A model generated the notes under the pieces. That model did no database searches and was not told the DNA's origin. It saw nothing but the letters and a program-made list of their open reading frames with translations. From positions 1 through 7,779 of the forward strand of contig CAYXUH010000083.1 in NCBI GenBank assembly GCA_964468685.1: a stretch of 7,779 bases of DNA. Direction: 5' to 3'. Positions 7,344-7,779 of this stretch are shown piece by piece. This DNA comes from UBA6078 sp964468685 (GTDB lineage: Bacteria; Desulfobacterota; Syntrophia; Syntrophales; UBA2210). The number at the start of each line of letters is the position of its first letter. The stretch's first letter is position 1. A program made the position numbers and the translations under genes.

Positions 7344-7351
7344 CCCCCTCC
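7344..7351 (-). promoter_or_regulatory. Ribosome binding site of UDP-glucose dehydrogenase
   Basis: GGAGGGGG on the minus strand, 4 bases before the ATG at 7339. It is strong, and it argues against the longer reading frame that begins at 7423. Confidence 0.75.
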
Positions 7352-7430
7352 AAGGTTGCATGTAGGAACACGAACAAAAAGACTATCATGAAAATGGGGG
7401 TAAGCCAAAGGCCTGCCCCTCATTTCTTAT

Positions 7431-7473
7431 TGGAAGCGGCAACCGGACTCGAACCGGTGAATAACGGTTTTGC
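7431..7473 (-). pseudogene. 3' half of a tRNA-Cys gene (attachment-site-like remnant)
   Basis: Read on the minus strand, this stretch runs from the anticodon (GCA) to the 3' end of a tRNA. It has GCAAAA plus the 3' anticodon-stem strand, a 5-base variable loop, a perfect T arm (ACCGG, loop TTCGAGT, CCGGT), the acceptor 3' strand TGCCGCT, discriminator T73 and encoded CCA. T73 with anticodon GCA fits tRNA-Cys. The 5' half is missing: the base before the anticodon is C instead of the invariant T33, and the bases upstream do not pair with the anticodon stem. The AGCGTTA at 7509-7503 could form most of an acceptor stem but has an oversized, unpaired D region. Such 3' halves are what integrases of genomic islands leave at one end of an insertion. 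An intact, different tRNA is very unlikely. Confidence 0.62.
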
Positions 7474-7510
7474 GGTCGCTACCCCATGCCCCCAAATCGC
7501 GGTAACGCTA
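7472..7510. repeat. Imperfect short direct repeat beside the tRNA fragment
   Basis: GCGGTCGCTA at 7472-7481 and GCGGTAACGCTA at 7499-7510 differ by a two-base insertion and sit at the edge of the tRNA-like block. They could be arm-type or core-flanking integrase sites, or a trace of the recombination event. They are short enough that chance is not excluded. Confidence 0.3.
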
Positions 7511-7779
7511 ACAATTATTTGTCTTTTTTGCAAGAACATTCCCTCCAACTAATAAAAATCAAGGCCATGCTTAGCAACCATTCTGCCATTCATCTACTTA
7601 TCAACGCCCTTGACTGTACCGAGAGATTACTGAGTTTATTGAAGTCAATATTCGAGGCCGCGGCGCTGGTATAGTAGATTTCAAACCGAATTCCACAGGA
7701 AGGGTCGGAGAAAAAAATCAACACTACCGATTATCGCTGTCGCCTATAATAACAAATGATTTTGAATAGTATGAGTGGC
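7474..7779. other. AT-rich region without an intact gene
   Basis: About 300 bases beyond the tRNA fragment. No reading frame with convincing coding character crosses it on either strand, and stops are frequent. It holds the short direct repeat next to the tRNA fragment, a possible glycosyltransferase N-terminal fragment (7567-7674) and a second short phrase of the same kind at 7718-7756. A TATAAT hexamer sits at 7745-7750 without a fitting -35 box. It is best read as decayed DNA at the edge of an inserted block (inference). Confidence 0.45.
7567..7674 (+). pseudogene. Possible glycosyltransferase N-terminal fragment
   Basis: A 35-codon frame starting at ATG 7567, with AAGG only two bases upstream, ends in two adjacent stops. 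Its product contains IHLLINALDCTERLLSLLKS, which resembles the first strand and helix of GT-A glycosyltransferases (hydrophobic strand, N/D turn, E-x-L-x-x-L-L-x-S-I helix). The rest of such a protein is absent in this frame. It could be a gene remnant broken by frameshift, or a chance resemblance; the similarity covers only about 25 residues. Confidence 0.25.

Noticed and set aside
7340..7423. Longer UDP-glucose dehydrogenase start at ATG 7423
   Set aside because: The 28 extra residues are unlike the family, and GGAGGGGG stands directly before the ATG at 7339.
7431..7509. A complete 79-base tRNA using AGCGTTA as the 5' acceptor strand
   Set aside because: The acceptor pairs only partly, position 8 is not T, the D arm and anticodon stem do not pair, and T33 is missing.
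6971..7552. A 193-codon plus-strand open frame
   Set aside because: It runs antisense through the N-terminal part of the clear UDP-glucose dehydrogenase and then through the tRNA fragment. Its ending (LEAATGLEPVNNGFAV) is the sort of artefact produced by translating a tRNA backwards.
7610..7640. TTGACT followed by TTTATT as a plus-strand promoter
   Set aside because: The spacing is 19 bases and the -10 match is poor. It also lies inside the possible coding fragment with no clear gene downstream.
7745..7750. TATAAT as a -10 box
   Set aside because: No -35-like hexamer lies 16-18 bases upstream, and no gene start is supported before the window ends.
1..7779. CRISPR array, transposase or integrase gene
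   Set aside because: I see no regularly spaced repeats and no reading frame with transposase or integrase motifs anywhere in the window.

Overview
The window looks like chromosomal DNA from an anaerobic bacterium, most easily a Desulfobacterota/deltaproteobacterial type. That is an inference from gene content: a single-chain ADP-forming acyl-CoA synthetase beside a carboxylate-type MFS carrier, plus cytosolic sugar transferases of the glycosylglycerate-synthase type. No ribosomal RNA or other taxonomic marker is present.

Layout. (1) Positions 1-2900, minus strand: an apparent two-gene operon. An acyl-CoA synthetase (NDP-forming) is read first, then an MFS transporter that runs off the left edge. 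A good sigma70-type promoter (-35 at 3040-3045, -10 at 3017-3022, 17-base spacer) and a palindrome just before the ribosome binding site lie upstream of the synthetase. (2) Positions 2901-3289: a divergent intergenic region that also holds a possible 47-codon reading frame. (3) Positions 3290-5917, plus strand: two consecutive GT-A-fold glycosyltransferases 21 bases apart. The first resembles the glucosyl-3-phosphoglycerate synthase group (GT81-like), the second the mannosylglycerate synthase group (GT78-like). (4) Positions 5963-7339, minus strand and convergent: a UDP-glucose 6-dehydrogenase strikingly like the animal enzyme. (5) Positions 7431-7473: the 3' half of a tRNA-Cys gene with encoded CCA but no matching 5' half, the usual footprint of a tRNA-targeting integrase. 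(6) Positions 7474-7779: AT-rich DNA with no intact gene but possible fragments of a glycosyltransferase N-terminus.

How the genes may work together. Left module: import of a small carboxylate and its activation to a CoA thioester, or the reverse direction, excretion with ATP gain. Right module: nucleotide-sugar chemistry. The two transferases could build a glycosylglycerate-type solute or an unusual glycoside in the cytosol, and the dehydrogenase supplies UDP-glucuronate for the same or another glycan. No phosphatase for a phosphorylated glycosylglycerate intermediate is present in the window. The glycosyltransferase genes are poorer in GC and richer in ATA codons than the synthetase gene. 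Together with the tRNA fragment this suggests that the right-hand part was acquired separately.
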